Shown here piece after piece: positions 33,540 to 41,736 of a stretch of DNA of 64,000 bases. The notes under the pieces were generated by a model. It was not told the DNA's origin. It did not search any database and worked only from the letters and a program-made list of their open reading frames with translations. Source of the DNA: Hymenobacter jeollabukensis. GTDB taxonomy: Bacteria; Bacteroidota; Bacteroidia; Cytophagales; Hymenobacteraceae. A program made the position numbers and the translations under genes. Each line of letters opens with the position of its first letter. Positions within the stretch are counted from its first letter, which is position 1. The stretch is taken from positions 496,001 through 560,000 of the forward strand of contig NZ_VAJM01000001.1 in NCBI RefSeq assembly GCF_005771675.1, read 5' to 3'.

Positions 33540-34937
33540 ATGTCCTGGCCGCGGCTGCTCTCGCGCCGCCGCTACCCCGACCAGCCTCAGCTGCACGTCG
33601 TGACCGACGCGGCGCCCGTGCGCGGGGCCTTTGTGCAGGACTACGACCGGGTGGTGTTCAGCTCGGCCTTCCGCCGCCTGCAGCGCCAAGCCCAGAACGT
33701 GCCCCTGCCCGAAACTGATTTCGTGCACACCCGCCTCACGCACTCCCTCGAAACCGCCTGCGTGGGCCGCTCCCTGGGCCGTTTCGGCGGGCGCCTGCTG
33801 ATGGAGCATGACCCCACGCTGGCCGAGGAGCTGCCCTTCTTCGACGCCGACTGCGGCGACATCGTGGCCGCCGCCTGCTTGGCCCACGACATCGGCAACC
33901 CGCCCTTCGGCCATGCCGGCGAAGATGCCATTGCGGCTTACTTCAACAGCCCCGCCGCCGAGCCCTTCGTGCGCACCCTCTCCGCCGCCCAACGCGCCGA
34001 TCTGCAGCACTTCGGCGGCAACGCGGCGGGCTTCCGCGTGCTCACCCACACCTACCCGGCCCACAGCAGCGGCACGGCCGGCCTGGGCCTGACCTACGCC
34101 ACGCTCGGCGCCTTTACCAAGTATCCGCGCCCCTCGCAGGTGGAGGCCAGCGACCAGACCGGCGGGGCCAGCGACCAGACCGGCGGGGCCAGCGAAAAGA
34201 AGTTCGGCCACTTCCAGACCGAGGCCGCCCGCTTCCAGCACGTGGCCCAGGACCTGGGCCTGCTGCCCAAGGCCGACGACGCCCAGGGCTTCTACCACCG
34301 CCACCCGCTGGCCTTCCTCGTCGAAGCCGCCGACGACATCTGCTACCGCATCATCGACTTCGAGGACGCGCTTAAGCTGGGTCTGCTGCCCCCGGCCGAG
34401 GGCCTGCAGCGCCTGCGCGCCATCCTGGCCGACCCCGCCGACCGTCCCCGCACCGTGCAGTGGCACGACTGGCGCGAGGAGCTGGGCTACCTGCGTGCCC
34501 GCCTCATCGGCAAGCTGGTGGCCGAAACCGCCCAGGTCTTTGCCCGGCACGCCCCCGCCATGCTCACCGGCGACTACGACGACTGCCTGATCCAGGAGCT
34601 GGAATGCTGGCCCCAGCTGCAGGAAATCCAGCAGCTCTCGGTGCAGCACCTCTACCGCAGCCACCCCGTGCTGCAAATCGAGGCCGCCGGCTTCGAGGTG
34701 CTGGCTGGCCTGCTCGACGCCTTCCTGCACGCCGCCTTCGACCCTTCGGCTTCCGCCCGCTCGCGCAAGCTGCTCGACCTGCTGCCCGCTCACTACCGCG
34801 CCACCGGCGCCCAGGCCGACCTCCCGGCCTACGAGCAGATCATCCTGCTGACCGACTACGTGGGCACCCTCACCGACCAGAACGCCCTCAGCCTCTTCCG
34901 CACCATCAAGGGTATCGACCTGCCGAAAGGGTTCTGA
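33540..34937 (+). CDS. dgt: dGTP triphosphohydrolase (HD domain)
   Basis: A 465-residue protein from ATG 33540 (MSWPRLLSRRRYPDQ, the usual Dgt opening); ATG 33513 is an alternative. It hydrolyses dGTP to deoxyguanosine and tripolyphosphate. Motifs: FSSAFRRLQRQAQNVPL, RLTHSLET (first His), CLAHDIGNPPFGHAGEDAI (HD metal pair, then GNPPFGHxGE), LVEAADDICYRIIDFED. At about residue 203-216 a 7-residue unit ASDQTGG occurs twice in tandem (21-base repeat, 34146-34187) in a surface loop before KKFGHFQ, a length polymorphism-like insertion. dGTPase limits dGTP pools and can restrict phage. Confidence 0.92.
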   Translation: MSWPRLLSRRRYPDQPQLHVVTDAAPVRGAFVQDYDRVVFSSAFRRLQRQAQNVPLPETDFVHTRLTHSLETACVGRSLGRFGGRLLMEHDPTLAEELPFFDADCGDIVAAACLAHDIGNPPFGHAGEDAIAAYFNSPAAEPFVRTLSAAQRADLQHFGGNAAGFRVLTHTYPAHSSGTAGLGLTYATLGAFTKYPRPSQVEASDQTGGASDQTGGASEKKFGHFQTEAARFQHVAQDLGLLPKADDAQGFYHRHPLAFLVEAADDICYRIIDFEDALKLGLLPPAEGLQRLRAILADPADRPRTVQWHDWREELGYLRARLIGKLVAETAQVFARHAPAMLTGDYDDCLIQELECWPQLQEIQQLSVQHLYRSHPVLQIEAAGFEVLAGLLDAFLHAAFDPSASARSRKLLDLLPAHYRATGAQADLPAYEQIILLTDYVGTLTDQNALSLFRTIKGIDLPKGF

Positions 34938-34989
34938 GGAGTTAGGAGTTAGGAGTTAGGAGTTAGGAGTTAGGAGTTAGGAGTTAGGA
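34937..34989. repeat. Heptanucleotide tandem repeat GGAGTTA
   Basis: Seven to eight near-perfect copies of GGAGTTA begin at the dgt stop. Unlike the other intergenic elements these copies are almost identical, suggesting recent expansion by slippage. It is one arm only; no complementary arm was found nearby. Confidence 0.9.
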
Positions 34990-35095
34990 TTGAACGACAA
35001 GCTTCCCTCCTCGGATGAGGAGGGGACGCGGCAGGTTTACTTGCCGCTGGGGTGGCTGACCGCCGTTGCTGGCGTTGGTCAACTACTCACGTTCA
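34990..35095. repeat. GGAGGGGACG-family intergenic element (partial copy)
   Basis: CTTCCCTCCTCGGATGAGGA then GGGGACG, with GCTGGGGTGGCTG and two smaller hairpins (GGCAGGTTTACTTGCC; GACCGCCGTTGCTGGCGTTGGTC). The phrases GAGGGGACG and CTGGGGTGG are shared with the larger element at 48022-48179. It lies between dgt and hemL. Confidence 0.65.
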
Positions 35096-35211
35096 GAAAC
35101 ATCTACCGTCAGCCAGCACGCACCCATATCCGGCAGCATATAACTCGCGGCGGTCTACCTTTGCCTGCACCGCGCCGGGCCAAACCCACCCCGCCGCGCC
35201 CTCGGCCCATT

Positions 35212-36534
35212 ATGCAGCAAGCCTCTTCCGCTCCCGACCTCAACCTCTCGACCAGCGACCAGCTCTTCACCCGCGCCAAAGACCTGATTCCGGGCGGCGT
35301 CAACTCGCCGGTGCGCGCCTTCCGCGCCGTGGGCGGCCACCCGGTGTTCATGCAGTCGGCCCAGGGCGCCTGGCTCACCGACGTCGACGGCAACCGCTAC
35401 CTGGACTTCATCAACAGCTGGGGCCCGATGATTTTGGGCCACGCCCCGCAAATCGTGCTCGACGCCGTGGCGCAGGCCCTGCCCTCGTCGCTGTCGTTCG
35501 GCGCCCCCACGCGCCGCGAGGTCGACATGGCTGAGCTTATCATTGAGATGGTGCCCAGCATCGAAAAGGTGCGCCTGGTCAACTCCGGCACCGAGGCTAC
35601 CATGTCGGCCATCCGGGTGGCCCGCGGCTACACCGGCCGCCCCAAGATCCTGAAGTTTGAGGGCTGCTACCACGGCCACGGCGACTCGTTCCTGATTGCG
35701 GCCGGCTCGGGCGCCCTCACCCTGGGCACCCCCGATTCGCCCGGCGTGACCGAAGGCGTGGCGAAGGATACCCTGACGGTGCCCTACAACGACCTCGCCG
35801 CTGTGGCCGCGGCCATCGAGGCCAACCCCGAGCAGATTGCCGCCATCATTCTGGAGCCCGTCGTCGGCAATATCGGCCTGGTGCCGCCCGCCGAAGGCTT
35901 CCTGCAGGGCCTGCGCGAGCTGTGCACCCGGCACGGCATCGTTTACATCTTCGACGAGGTGATGACCGGCTTCCGCCTGGCCCGCGGCGGCGCGCAGGAG
36001 CTCTACGGCATCGAGCCGGACATGACCACCCTGGGCAAAATCATCGGCGGCGGCATGCCGGTGGGCGCCTACGGCGGCAAAAAGGAAATCATGGACCAGG
36101 TGGCCCCGGCCGGCAAGGTGTACCAAGCCGGCACGCTCTCCGGCAACCCCATTGCCACCGCCGCCGGCCTGGCCCAGCTGCGCTACCTCAACGAGCACCC
36201 CGAGGTGTACCAGCAGCTGGAGCGCACCAGCGCCCTGCTGGCCGACGGTACCCGGCAGATTGCCGCCGAGCTGGGCCTGAACTACACCGTCAACCGCGTC
36301 GGCTCGATGTGGAACGTGTTCTTCACCACTCAGCCCGTCACCGACCTGGCTTCGGCTAAAACCTCCGACCTGGAAGCCTTCGGCCGCTACTTCCGCGCCA
36401 TGCTGCACCGCGGCATCTACCTGGCGCCCTCGCAGTTCGAGGCCCTCTTCGTCAGCACCGCCGTCACCGACGACCTGGTGGACCTCTACCTGAGCGCCTG
36501 CCGCGCCGCCATGCGCGAAGCCCACGGGTTGTAG
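35212..36534 (+). CDS. hemL: Glutamate-1-semialdehyde 2,1-aminomutase
   Basis: A 440-residue PLP enzyme converting glutamate-1-semialdehyde to 5-aminolevulinate, the C5 route to heme. The start ATG 35212 gives MQQASSAPDLNLSTSDQLFT. Signatures: DLIPGGVNSPVRAFRAVGGHP, GATxPxRRE-like SFGAPTRREVDMAELI, VNSGTEATMSAIRVARG, FEGCYHGHGDSFL, YIFDEVMTGFRLARGGAQEL and the Schiff-base lysine K276 in TTLGKIIGGGMPVGAYGG. A TACCTTTG -7 element at 35156-35163 lies about 50 bases upstream. The open frame upstream to 34990 is repeat sequence. Confidence 0.95.
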   Translation: MQQASSAPDLNLSTSDQLFTRAKDLIPGGVNSPVRAFRAVGGHPVFMQSAQGAWLTDVDGNRYLDFINSWGPMILGHAPQIVLDAVAQALPSSLSFGAPTRREVDMAELIIEMVPSIEKVRLVNSGTEATMSAIRVARGYTGRPKILKFEGCYHGHGDSFLIAAGSGALTLGTPDSPGVTEGVAKDTLTVPYNDLAAVAAAIEANPEQIAAIILEPVVGNIGLVPPAEGFLQGLRELCTRHGIVYIFDEVMTGFRLARGGAQELYGIEPDMTTLGKIIGGGMPVGAYGGKKEIMDQVAPAGKVYQAGTLSGNPIATAAGLAQLRYLNEHPEVYQQLERTSALLADGTRQIAAELGLNYTVNRVGSMWNVFFTTQPVTDLASAKTSDLEAFGRYFRAMLHRGIYLAPSQFEALFVSTAVTDDLVDLYLSACRAAMREAHGL

Positions 36535-36558
36535 GAGGAGGATTGGCAGGGGTAAAAG

Positions 36559-36745
36559 CCCGTCATCCTGAGCAGAGCGAAGGACCTTCCTCCCACCCTG
36601 CACCGCCGCTACCTACGAAGTACAACCGCTTTCCCGCTAACGTCAAAGCGCAGCCACCTTGCCCGGACGACTGGGCGTTGGTGGCTGCGCTTCTCAGTTG
36701 GTGCAGGCTACGAGGAAGGTCCTTCGCTCTGCTCAGGCTGACGGG
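36559..36745. repeat. Large inverted-repeat element with nested hairpin (CGTCATCCTGAGC family)
   Basis: 34-base arms (36559-36592: CCCGTCATCCTGAGCAGAGC...; 36712-36745: ...CTCAGGCTGACGGG) enclose a second stem, AAGCGCAGCCACC (36646-36658) with GGTGGCTGCGCTT (36680-36692). The right arm runs into TTTTT, so the element can terminate hemL transcription. Confidence 0.9.
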
Positions 36746-36824
36746 TTTTTATCCCTCTGACACAACCAACATTTTAGCTTATTCCAAGCCCCAAGCCCTC
36801 ATTTTCCGCATTATAGCCATCCGT

Positions 36825-36857
36825 TTGGCATCATACCCTATCCGCGGTCTATCTTTG
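36825..36857 (+). promoter_or_regulatory. Promoter upstream of the membrane-protein gene at 36882
   Basis: TTG 36825-36827, 22 bases, TATCTTTG 36850-36857, 24 bases before the ATG. Consensus Bacteroidota promoter. Confidence 0.78.
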
Positions 36858-36881
36858 CCCCCAAACCGTTTGCTGCCTGCT

Positions 36882-37772
36882 ATGCCTTACCGCTACCGTT
36901 TGGGGTTCTGGAGCCTGCTGCTCGTGCTGTTGGTGGTGCCGTCGATGCTGCGCGCCCAAACCGAAAAAACCACCGCGCAAAACAAGCAGCTCTACGACCG
37001 CGCCGTCGATGAGATGAACTTCCGCACCATGGAAGCCGTCTACGACAAGGCCTTTACCCGCCGCAAGTTTCCCGTGACGCTGCGCACGGCCAAGGCCCGC
37101 CGCGAGTTCGACGACTTCGCCGGCCGCGACGACCTCAAGACCCTGTTCCGCAACTACAACGGCGTGGCCGAGCGGTTCAAGAACCGCTTCGGCAAGGGCC
37201 GCACCGACCTGGTGGAGTTCGAGAAGCAGCTCAACGGCATCCTCATCGACTCCAACTTCGAGTTCTTCATCCGTGGCCTGCCGCGCGACGAGCGGGCCGG
37301 CCTCATCCACGGCCTGCAACGCTACATCAAGCAGGCCAGCGCCCAGTTTAACGCCTCCGAAGACCCGGCGCCCGAGGAGCTGCTGGTCGACGCGGCCAAT
37401 GTGCCCCCGGCCGACGTGGACGCCAACGCCGAAGCCCCGCTGACCAAGCCGCTGGAAGACGCCGCCCCTACTGCCGAAGCCGAGGCTGAAGCGGCAGCCT
37501 CCACCGAGTCGGCTACCGCCCGCACCCGCGCCCTTGGCGACTACGGCGCCCCCCGCCACGACTGGCTCGACTACACCACCCTGCTCTGCGCGGTGACCTC
37601 GCTGGCCCTGCTGCTGTACCTGACCATGTCGGTCATTCCCGGCATGCGCGCCCAGCTCAACAGCCTCACCGTGGAGCCCGAGCCCTTTGAAGAGGACGAA
37701 GAGGCCCCCGCCCCGGCCAAGCGCCCCGCCGCCGTGCTGCCCGAGGACCGCTACGAAGACGACGAAGCCTAG
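36882..37772 (+). CDS. Membrane-anchored exported protein, unknown function
   Basis: A 296-residue protein. Signal sequence MPYRYRLGFWSLLLVLLVVP, cleavage near LRAQ (about 26). A helical, charged globular region (30-150) contains EKQLNGILIDSNFEFFIRGL, followed by a low-complexity Ala/Glu/Pro linker (about 155-215), one transmembrane helix (LLCAVTSLALLLYLTMSVI, about 228-246), and an acidic cytoplasmic tail (EPEPFEEDEEAPAPAKRP). It has no recognised domain; the topology suggests an envelope scaffold or sensor. Its own promoter lies 24 bases upstream. Confidence 0.75.
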   Translation: MPYRYRLGFWSLLLVLLVVPSMLRAQTEKTTAQNKQLYDRAVDEMNFRTMEAVYDKAFTRRKFPVTLRTAKARREFDDFAGRDDLKTLFRNYNGVAERFKNRFGKGRTDLVEFEKQLNGILIDSNFEFFIRGLPRDERAGLIHGLQRYIKQASAQFNASEDPAPEELLVDAANVPPADVDANAEAPLTKPLEDAAPTAEAEAEAAASTESATARTRALGDYGAPRHDWLDYTTLLCAVTSLALLLYLTMSVIPGMRAQLNSLTVEPEPFEEDEEAPAPAKRPAAVLPEDRYEDDEA

Positions 37773-37780
37773 TGCTTCGC

Positions 37781-37870
37781 CTAATTCTGAATTATGAATG
37801 CGGAATTATGAATTGGCTGTGGAAGTCAATCCCCTAATTCAGCATTCATAATTCTTAATTCATAATTCCC
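37781..37870. repeat. AT-rich inverted-repeat element (AATTATGAATG family)
   Basis: The left arm 37781-37816 (CTAATTCTGAATTATGAATG...) and right arm 37831-37870 (...CAGCATTCATAATTCTTAAT...) form the same design as 26149-26240. It fills the gap before dcd and ends 4 bases before its ATG. Confidence 0.9.
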
Positions 37871-37874
37871 AAAG

Positions 37875-38411
37875 ATGATTCTCACCGACGAGCAAATCCT
37901 GGCCGAGATGGAGCGCGGCACCATCGTAATCGAACCCTACGACCGCGCCTGCCTCGGCACCAACTCCTACGACGTGCACCTGGGCCGCTACCTGGCTACC
38001 TACCGCGACCGGGTGCTCGATGCCCGTCGGCACAACCAGATCAACGTTTTCGAAATCCCCGAGGAGGGCTTTGTACTTGAGCAGAACACCCTGTACCTGG
38101 GCGTGACCGAGGAATACACCGAAACCCACGCCCACGTGCCCTTCCTCGAAGGCAAAAGCTCGGTGGGCCGCCTCGGCATCGATATTCACGCCACCGCCGG
38201 CAAGGGCGACGTGGGCTTCTCCAACACCTGGACGCTGGAAATCAGCGTGACGCAGCCCGTGCGTATCTACCGCGGCATGCCCATCGGCCAGCTGATCTAC
38301 TTCACCGTGGAAGGCGCCATCCAGAACTACTACAACCGCAAGCCCAACGCCAAGTACAACCAGCGCACCGACCAGCCCGTGGAGTCGATGATGTGGATGA
38401 ACAAGTTTTAG
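37875..38411 (+). CDS. dcd: dCTP deaminase
   Basis: A 178-residue trimeric enzyme of the dCTP deaminase/dUTPase fold, converting dCTP to dUTP for dTTP synthesis. MILTDEQILAEMERGTIVIE, LGTNSYDVHLGRYLATY, PFLEGKSSVGRLGI (nucleotide phosphate motif), GFSNTWTLEIS carrying the catalytic Glu in LE, and YNRKPNAKYNQRTDQP near the C-terminus are all standard. Monofunctional rather than bifunctional type by length. Its start abuts an AT-rich repeat. Confidence 0.95.
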   Translation: MILTDEQILAEMERGTIVIEPYDRACLGTNSYDVHLGRYLATYRDRVLDARRHNQINVFEIPEEGFVLEQNTLYLGVTEEYTETHAHVPFLEGKSSVGRLGIDIHATAGKGDVGFSNTWTLEISVTQPVRIYRGMPIGQLIYFTVEGAIQNYYNRKPNAKYNQRTDQPVESMMWMNKF

Positions 38412-38588
38412 CCCGCTGGTGGCGCTTCTGAATCCCGGGCCCCGCGGGGCTTGGAATGGTGTTTTCAGGCAGATTTGGTTTGAGGCCGAACCGGTTGGCA
38501 CACTTTTTCGTTAGGAAAGGGCGTTGGTTGCTTTGGCAGCCTGATTCTCAGTCTCCGTGGCTTCGGCCCGCTAACGATACAACTTGCC

Positions 38589-39077
38589 ATGACGATGAAG
38601 AAGATCCTAGCAACGGCCGCGCTGGCAACGGGAGTAGCCCTTGGCGTGCAGGCCCAAGCCAAGAAAACTCCGGTGGTGCAGCAGCGCGCCGAACGCCTCT
38701 CCAACCAGATGGCCCGCGAGTTGCGGCTGAACAACTACCAGACCACCAAGCTGCGCGCCATCAACGAGGATAAAGTGGCCAAGATGGCCGCCATCGAGAC
38801 CAAGCTGGCCGGCAACAACCAGCTGATCGACCAGCAATGCCAGGGCGTGTGCCAGGAGCGCGACCGGGAGCTGCGCGCCGTACTGACGACCGATCAGTAC
38901 AGCAATTACTTCAGCAACCGCTCGGTGTACTACAAGTACGACAAGGACTACGCGGCCCAGGCTTCGGACATCATGCTCGTGAAGTCGGTGCAGAACCCGC
39001 TGCCGGCCAGTGCCAAGGGTGCAACCATCACCCAGACCCGCGACGACAGCAAGTCGGCCGCCGCGCGTACGCGCTAA
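38589..39077 (+). CDS. Small exported protein (possible Spy/LTXXQ-like), unknown function
   Basis: A 162-residue protein; the start may be 38589 or the second ATG at 38595. Signal peptide MKKILATAALATGVALGVQA with cleavage at AQA. The mature part is helical and basic: RAERLSNQMARELRLNNYQTTKLRAINEDK resembles the periplasmic Spy/CpxP-type repeat (LxLxxYQxxKLxxI), with two cysteines close together in QQCQGVCQERDRELR. Possible chaperone-like or DUF4890-like protein; no firm assignment. A strong terminator follows at 39101. Confidence 0.7.
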   Translation: MTMKKILATAALATGVALGVQAQAKKTPVVQQRAERLSNQMARELRLNNYQTTKLRAINEDKVAKMAAIETKLAGNNQLIDQQCQGVCQERDRELRAVLTTDQYSNYFSNRSVYYKYDKDYAAQASDIMLVKSVQNPLPASAKGATITQTRDDSKSAAARTR

Positions 39078-39100
39078 GCCCCACGCTATATAAAAATGAG

Positions 39101-39135
39101 AAGCCCGCCCGGCAATTCGCCGGGCGGGCTTTTTT
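39101..39135. terminator. Intrinsic terminator between convergent genes
   Basis: AAGCCCGCCCGGC, AATTC, GCCGGGCGGGCTT followed by TTTT: a 13-bp G+C stem with a U tract, U-rich on both strands. Serves the small exported protein gene and gldC. Confidence 0.93.
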
Positions 39136-39155
39136 GTGCGCTAGCACAACGTTTT

Positions 39156-39494
39156 CTAGCGCTGGCTGCGCTCCTCCTGCTCCACGTGCTGGGCCAGCTC
39201 CTTGCCCAGGGCCCGGAGCTTGGCACCCATGTACTCGTCGTTGGTGGCGGCGATGATGCCCTCGGCCAGGGAGCCGATCATGTCCACGTAGAAGCGCTTC
39301 ATCTCGTCGACGGGCATGTCCTTGGTCCAGAGGTCAATTTTCATGGTGCCGGCCTGCTCCCGGTCCCAGATCGAGATGTTCATGGCCTTGGCGAAGTGAA
39401 TGTCGGCGCCGGCGTCGGTGGCGCTCCAGCTGATGGCCTCGGGAATTTTCTGGTCGTCGAGGGCAATGCTGAAGCGGATTTCGGATTTTTTCAT
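39156..39494 (-). CDS. gldC: Gliding motility protein GldC
   Basis: A 112-residue cytoplasmic protein, KKSEIRFSIALDDQKIPEAI, then WSATDAGADIHFAKAMNISI, WDREQAGTMKIDLWTKDMPV. These are the conserved GldC sequences from Bacteroidota (size about 110). GldC is a non-essential helper of gliding/T9SS, enriched in gliding clades. Located next to dnaN, downstream on the same strand, separated by a large inverted repeat. With gldA/F/G at 45.5-49.1 kb it supports a gliding-lineage host. Confidence 0.92.
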   Translation of the reverse strand: MKKSEIRFSIALDDQKIPEAISWSATDAGADIHFAKAMNISIWDREQAGTMKIDLWTKDMPVDEMKRFYVDMIGSLAEGIIAATNDEYMGAKLRALGKELAQHVEQEERSQR

Positions 39495-39525
39495 GCGTGT
39501 GTGAGTAAGTCAGAGCAAAAAAGAA

Positions 39526-39624
39526 CGTCATGCTGAGCTTGCCGAAGCATCTCTACCGCTGATGTCAGATAGAAATTACTATCGAGCGAAGCGGGAGAGA
39601 TGCTTCGACAAGCTCAGCATGACG
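39526..39624. repeat. Intergenic inverted-repeat element, CGTCATGCTGAGC family
   Basis: 34-base arms CGTCATGCTGAGCTTGCCGA... (39526-39559) and ...TCAGCATGACG (39591-39624), nearly perfect, enclose TCAGATAGAAATTACTATCG. The spacer is shared in part with 3548, 48022 and 61406. Confidence 0.92.
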
Positions 39625-39649
39625 GGCTTGGGAAGCGTGTAAACCGGGA

Positions 39650-40774
39650 TTACACGTAGTTGTTCAGCATCACCGGCATCACCAGCATCAGGATGCTCTC
39701 GTTGTCTTCGGCCAGGGTGGGCATCAGCAGGCCGGCGCGGTTGGGCGTGCTCAGCTCCAGGGTAATTTCCTCGGAGTCGATGTTGGAGAGCATTTCGATG
39801 AGGAAGCGGGCGTTGAAGCCGATTTCCATGTCCTCGCCGTCGTACTGGCAGGGCAGCTTTTCGTTGGCTTCATTGCTGAAGTCCAGGTCTTCGGCCGAAA
39901 TGGTCAGCTCGGAGCCGGCGAGGCGCAGACGCACCTGGTGAGTGGTCTTGTTGGAGTAGATGGCAATGCGCCTCACCGAGTTCAGCAGCTGGCCGCGGTC
40001 GATGATGAGCTTGTTGGGGTTCGAGACGGGAATTACGTTCTCGTAGTCGGGGTACCGCTCGTCGATGAGGCGGCACACGAGGCGCATCTGGTTGAACGAG
40101 AAAAAGGCGTTCGACTGGTTGAACTCCATGCGCACGGGGGTGGCTTCGGAGGGCAGGGCGCCTTTCAGCAGGTTGAAGGCTTTGCGCGGGATGATGAGGT
40201 TGGCCGTCTGGCCGGCGGCCACGTCCTGGCGGCGGTAGCGGAGCAGGCGGTGCCCGTCGGTGGCGACGAAGGTAGCCTGGTTGTCGGCCAGCTGCACCAG
40301 GATGCCGGTCATGGCCGGGCGCAGCTCGTCGGTGCTGACGGCGAAGATGGTCTTGGTGATGGCGCGCAGCAGGGAGCTGGATGGAATTTCGACCGGAGCC
40401 GAGCCTTTCACCACCGGCACGCGGGGGAAGTCGGTGGCGTTTTCGCCGGCCAGCTTGTAGCGGCCGTTGGCGGAGCTGATTTCGATGCCGTAGGTTTCCT
40501 CGTCCAGGGTGAAGGTGACGGGCTGGTCGGGCAGGTTCTTGAGGGTATCGAGCAGGATGCGGGCGGGGGCGGCAATGCGGCCACTTTCGCGGGCTTCGAC
40601 GGGCAGCTCGGTAATCATGCTGGTTTCGAGGTCGGAGGCCGTGATGGTGAGCTTGCCGTTCTCGATTTCAAAGAGGAAGTTCTCCAGGATGGGTACCACG
40701 GGGTTGCTCGTGACGACGCCGTTGATGCTCTGGAGCTGCTTGAGGAGCGCCGAGGACGAGACGATGAACTTCAT
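39650..40774 (-). CDS. dnaN: DNA polymerase III beta subunit (sliding clamp)
   Basis: A 374-residue clamp: MKFIVSSSALLKQLQSINGV, a first domain with FEIENGKLTITASDLETSM, a middle domain with ATDFPRVP and FVATDGHRLLRYRRQ, and a C-terminal ending MPVMLNNYV, where clamps end in M-P-M-R-x. It is a homodimeric ring that tethers polymerase and repair enzymes to DNA. TATCTTTG (40810-40817 on the minus strand) lies about 35 bases upstream. No dnaA is adjacent, as often in Bacteroidota. Confidence 0.96.
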   Translation of the reverse strand: MKFIVSSSALLKQLQSINGVVTSNPVVPILENFLFEIENGKLTITASDLETSMITELPVEARESGRIAAPARILLDTLKNLPDQPVTFTLDEETYGIEISSANGRYKLAGENATDFPRVPVVKGSAPVEIPSSSLLRAITKTIFAVSTDELRPAMTGILVQLADNQATFVATDGHRLLRYRRQDVAAGQTANLIIPRKAFNLLKGALPSEATPVRMEFNQSNAFFSFNQMRLVCRLIDERYPDYENVIPVSNPNKLIIDRGQLLNSVRRIAIYSNKTTHQVRLRLAGSELTISAEDLDFSNEANEKLPCQYDGEDMEIGFNARFLIEMLSNIDSEEITLELSTPNRAGLLMPTLAEDNESILMLVMPVMLNNYV

Positions 40775-40870
40775 ATAGGGCTTTGGGAAATGTGTCGGTT
40801 TGGGGAGGACAAAGATAAAAGGGTAAGCGGGTAAAACTAGGCTTCGGGGGCGGGAATGGGCGGGGTTTGT

Positions 40871-41164
40871 GGCGCGGCGCTGCCGACCTTGTAATGGCCG
40901 CTACCGAAGCTGTAATGGCGTCTGCCGACCTTGCAATGGCATCTGTCGGGGATGTAATGGCTGCTGTCGACCTTGTAATGCCTGCTGTCGGGCATGTAAT
41001 GGCGTCTGTCAAGCTTGTAATGGCGTCTGTCAAGCTTGTAATGGCTTCTGCCGACCTTGTAATGGCCACTGTCGACCTTGTAATGGCCACTGTCGACCTT
41101 GTAATGGCCGCTGTCGGGCGCGTTACTGGTTCTGGCGACCTTGTTACTCGTTCTGGCGGGCTGG
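40871..41164. repeat. Tandem array of 13-14 degenerate 21-bp units (array 2)
   Basis: Thirteen contiguous 21-base units start at 40892 and then every 21 bases to 41144, with a diverged fourteenth at 40871. Consensus: TAATGGC, two variable bases, CTGTCGACCTTG. Two pairs are identical neighbours (40997/41018 and 41060/41081), showing recent unit duplication; the ends are most diverged. Both strands have open frames that are pure heptapeptide repeats, but TAA occupies one plus frame in most units and no start context or protein family is seen. It sits between the divergent dnaN and receiver-like genes. Period and number match array 1 at 9737-10009. Confidence 0.93.
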
Positions 41165-41241
41165 TGAGAGGTGTTGATATGCTGTACGCATATTTGCGTT
41201 TCCGCCGTGGCGGCTTCCCTCCTGCTACATCGTTCAACGAC

Positions 41242-41261
41242 GAGACGCAAGGTTGCGTCTC
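41242..41261. repeat. GAGACGCAA hairpin (copy 1), flanked by CGTTCAACGAC
   Basis: GAGACGCAA, GG, TTGCGTCTC form a 9-bp hairpin just downstream of CGTTCAACGAC (41231-41241). The identical motif with AATA as loop occurs at 43878-43908, at the breakpoint of the truncated receiver gene. Confidence 0.85.
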
Positions 41262-41282
41262 TGCATTCGGCCTTCTCTACTT

Positions 41283-41603
41283 ATGCCCTACAAGCTCTAC
41301 CTGGATGACCTGCGCACGCCCCGCAACGAGGGTTGGGTGGTGGTGCGCAGCTTCGAGGAATTCGTGGCTACCATCGAGCAGCGGGGCGTACCCGAGGAAA
41401 TTTCCTTCGACCACGACCTGGGCTGGGACGAAACCCGGAACTGTGAGCTGCCCAGCGGCTACGACTGCGCCAAGTGGCTGGTGGCGCAGGGGCTGCTGGT
41501 GGAGCGGTTCAACGTGCATTCGGCCAACCCGGTGGGGGCGGCGAATATTCGGGGGCTGCTGGAGAATTATCGGCGGTGGCGGGCGGATGAGGCAGGCGTT
41601 TGA
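41283..41603 (+). CDS. Receiver-like domain protein (cyclic-phosphate-processing receiver type)
   Basis: A 106-residue stand-alone domain, MPYKLYLDDLRTPRNEGWVV, then VRSFEEFVATIEQRGVPEEI, SFDHDLGWDETRN and GYDCAKWLVAQGLLVERFNV. The LDDLRTP start and SFDHDLG acidic site match the family of cyclic-phosphate-processing receiver (cREC) domains, in which the phosphorylatable Asp region is rebuilt into an acidic pocket. Such domains often sit beside RNA- or nucleotide-signalling systems; none is apparent here. A truncated copy lies at 43900-44076. The start ATG 41283 follows array 2 and a hairpin. Confidence 0.78.
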   Translation: MPYKLYLDDLRTPRNEGWVVVRSFEEFVATIEQRGVPEEISFDHDLGWDETRNCELPSGYDCAKWLVAQGLLVERFNVHSANPVGAANIRGLLENYRRWRADEAGV

Positions 41604-41736
41604 GTGGCCGGCGGTGCGATTTTGCGGCTGGGACGGCAGTAGATGTATATTGTAGCTGGGCACGAGCGGTGTTGCGCTGAACGTGGGTCAGTGGGGCGGC
41701 AGCCAACCATGTATCTTGCGTCATCACGATGGCGCG

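Noticed and set aside
40837-41250. Open frames on both strands across array 2 coding heptapeptide repeats
   Set aside because: They arise because 21 is a multiple of 3 and the units lack stops in most frames. Several frames are open at once, no ribosome-binding context or known family exists, and one plus frame has TAA in most units.
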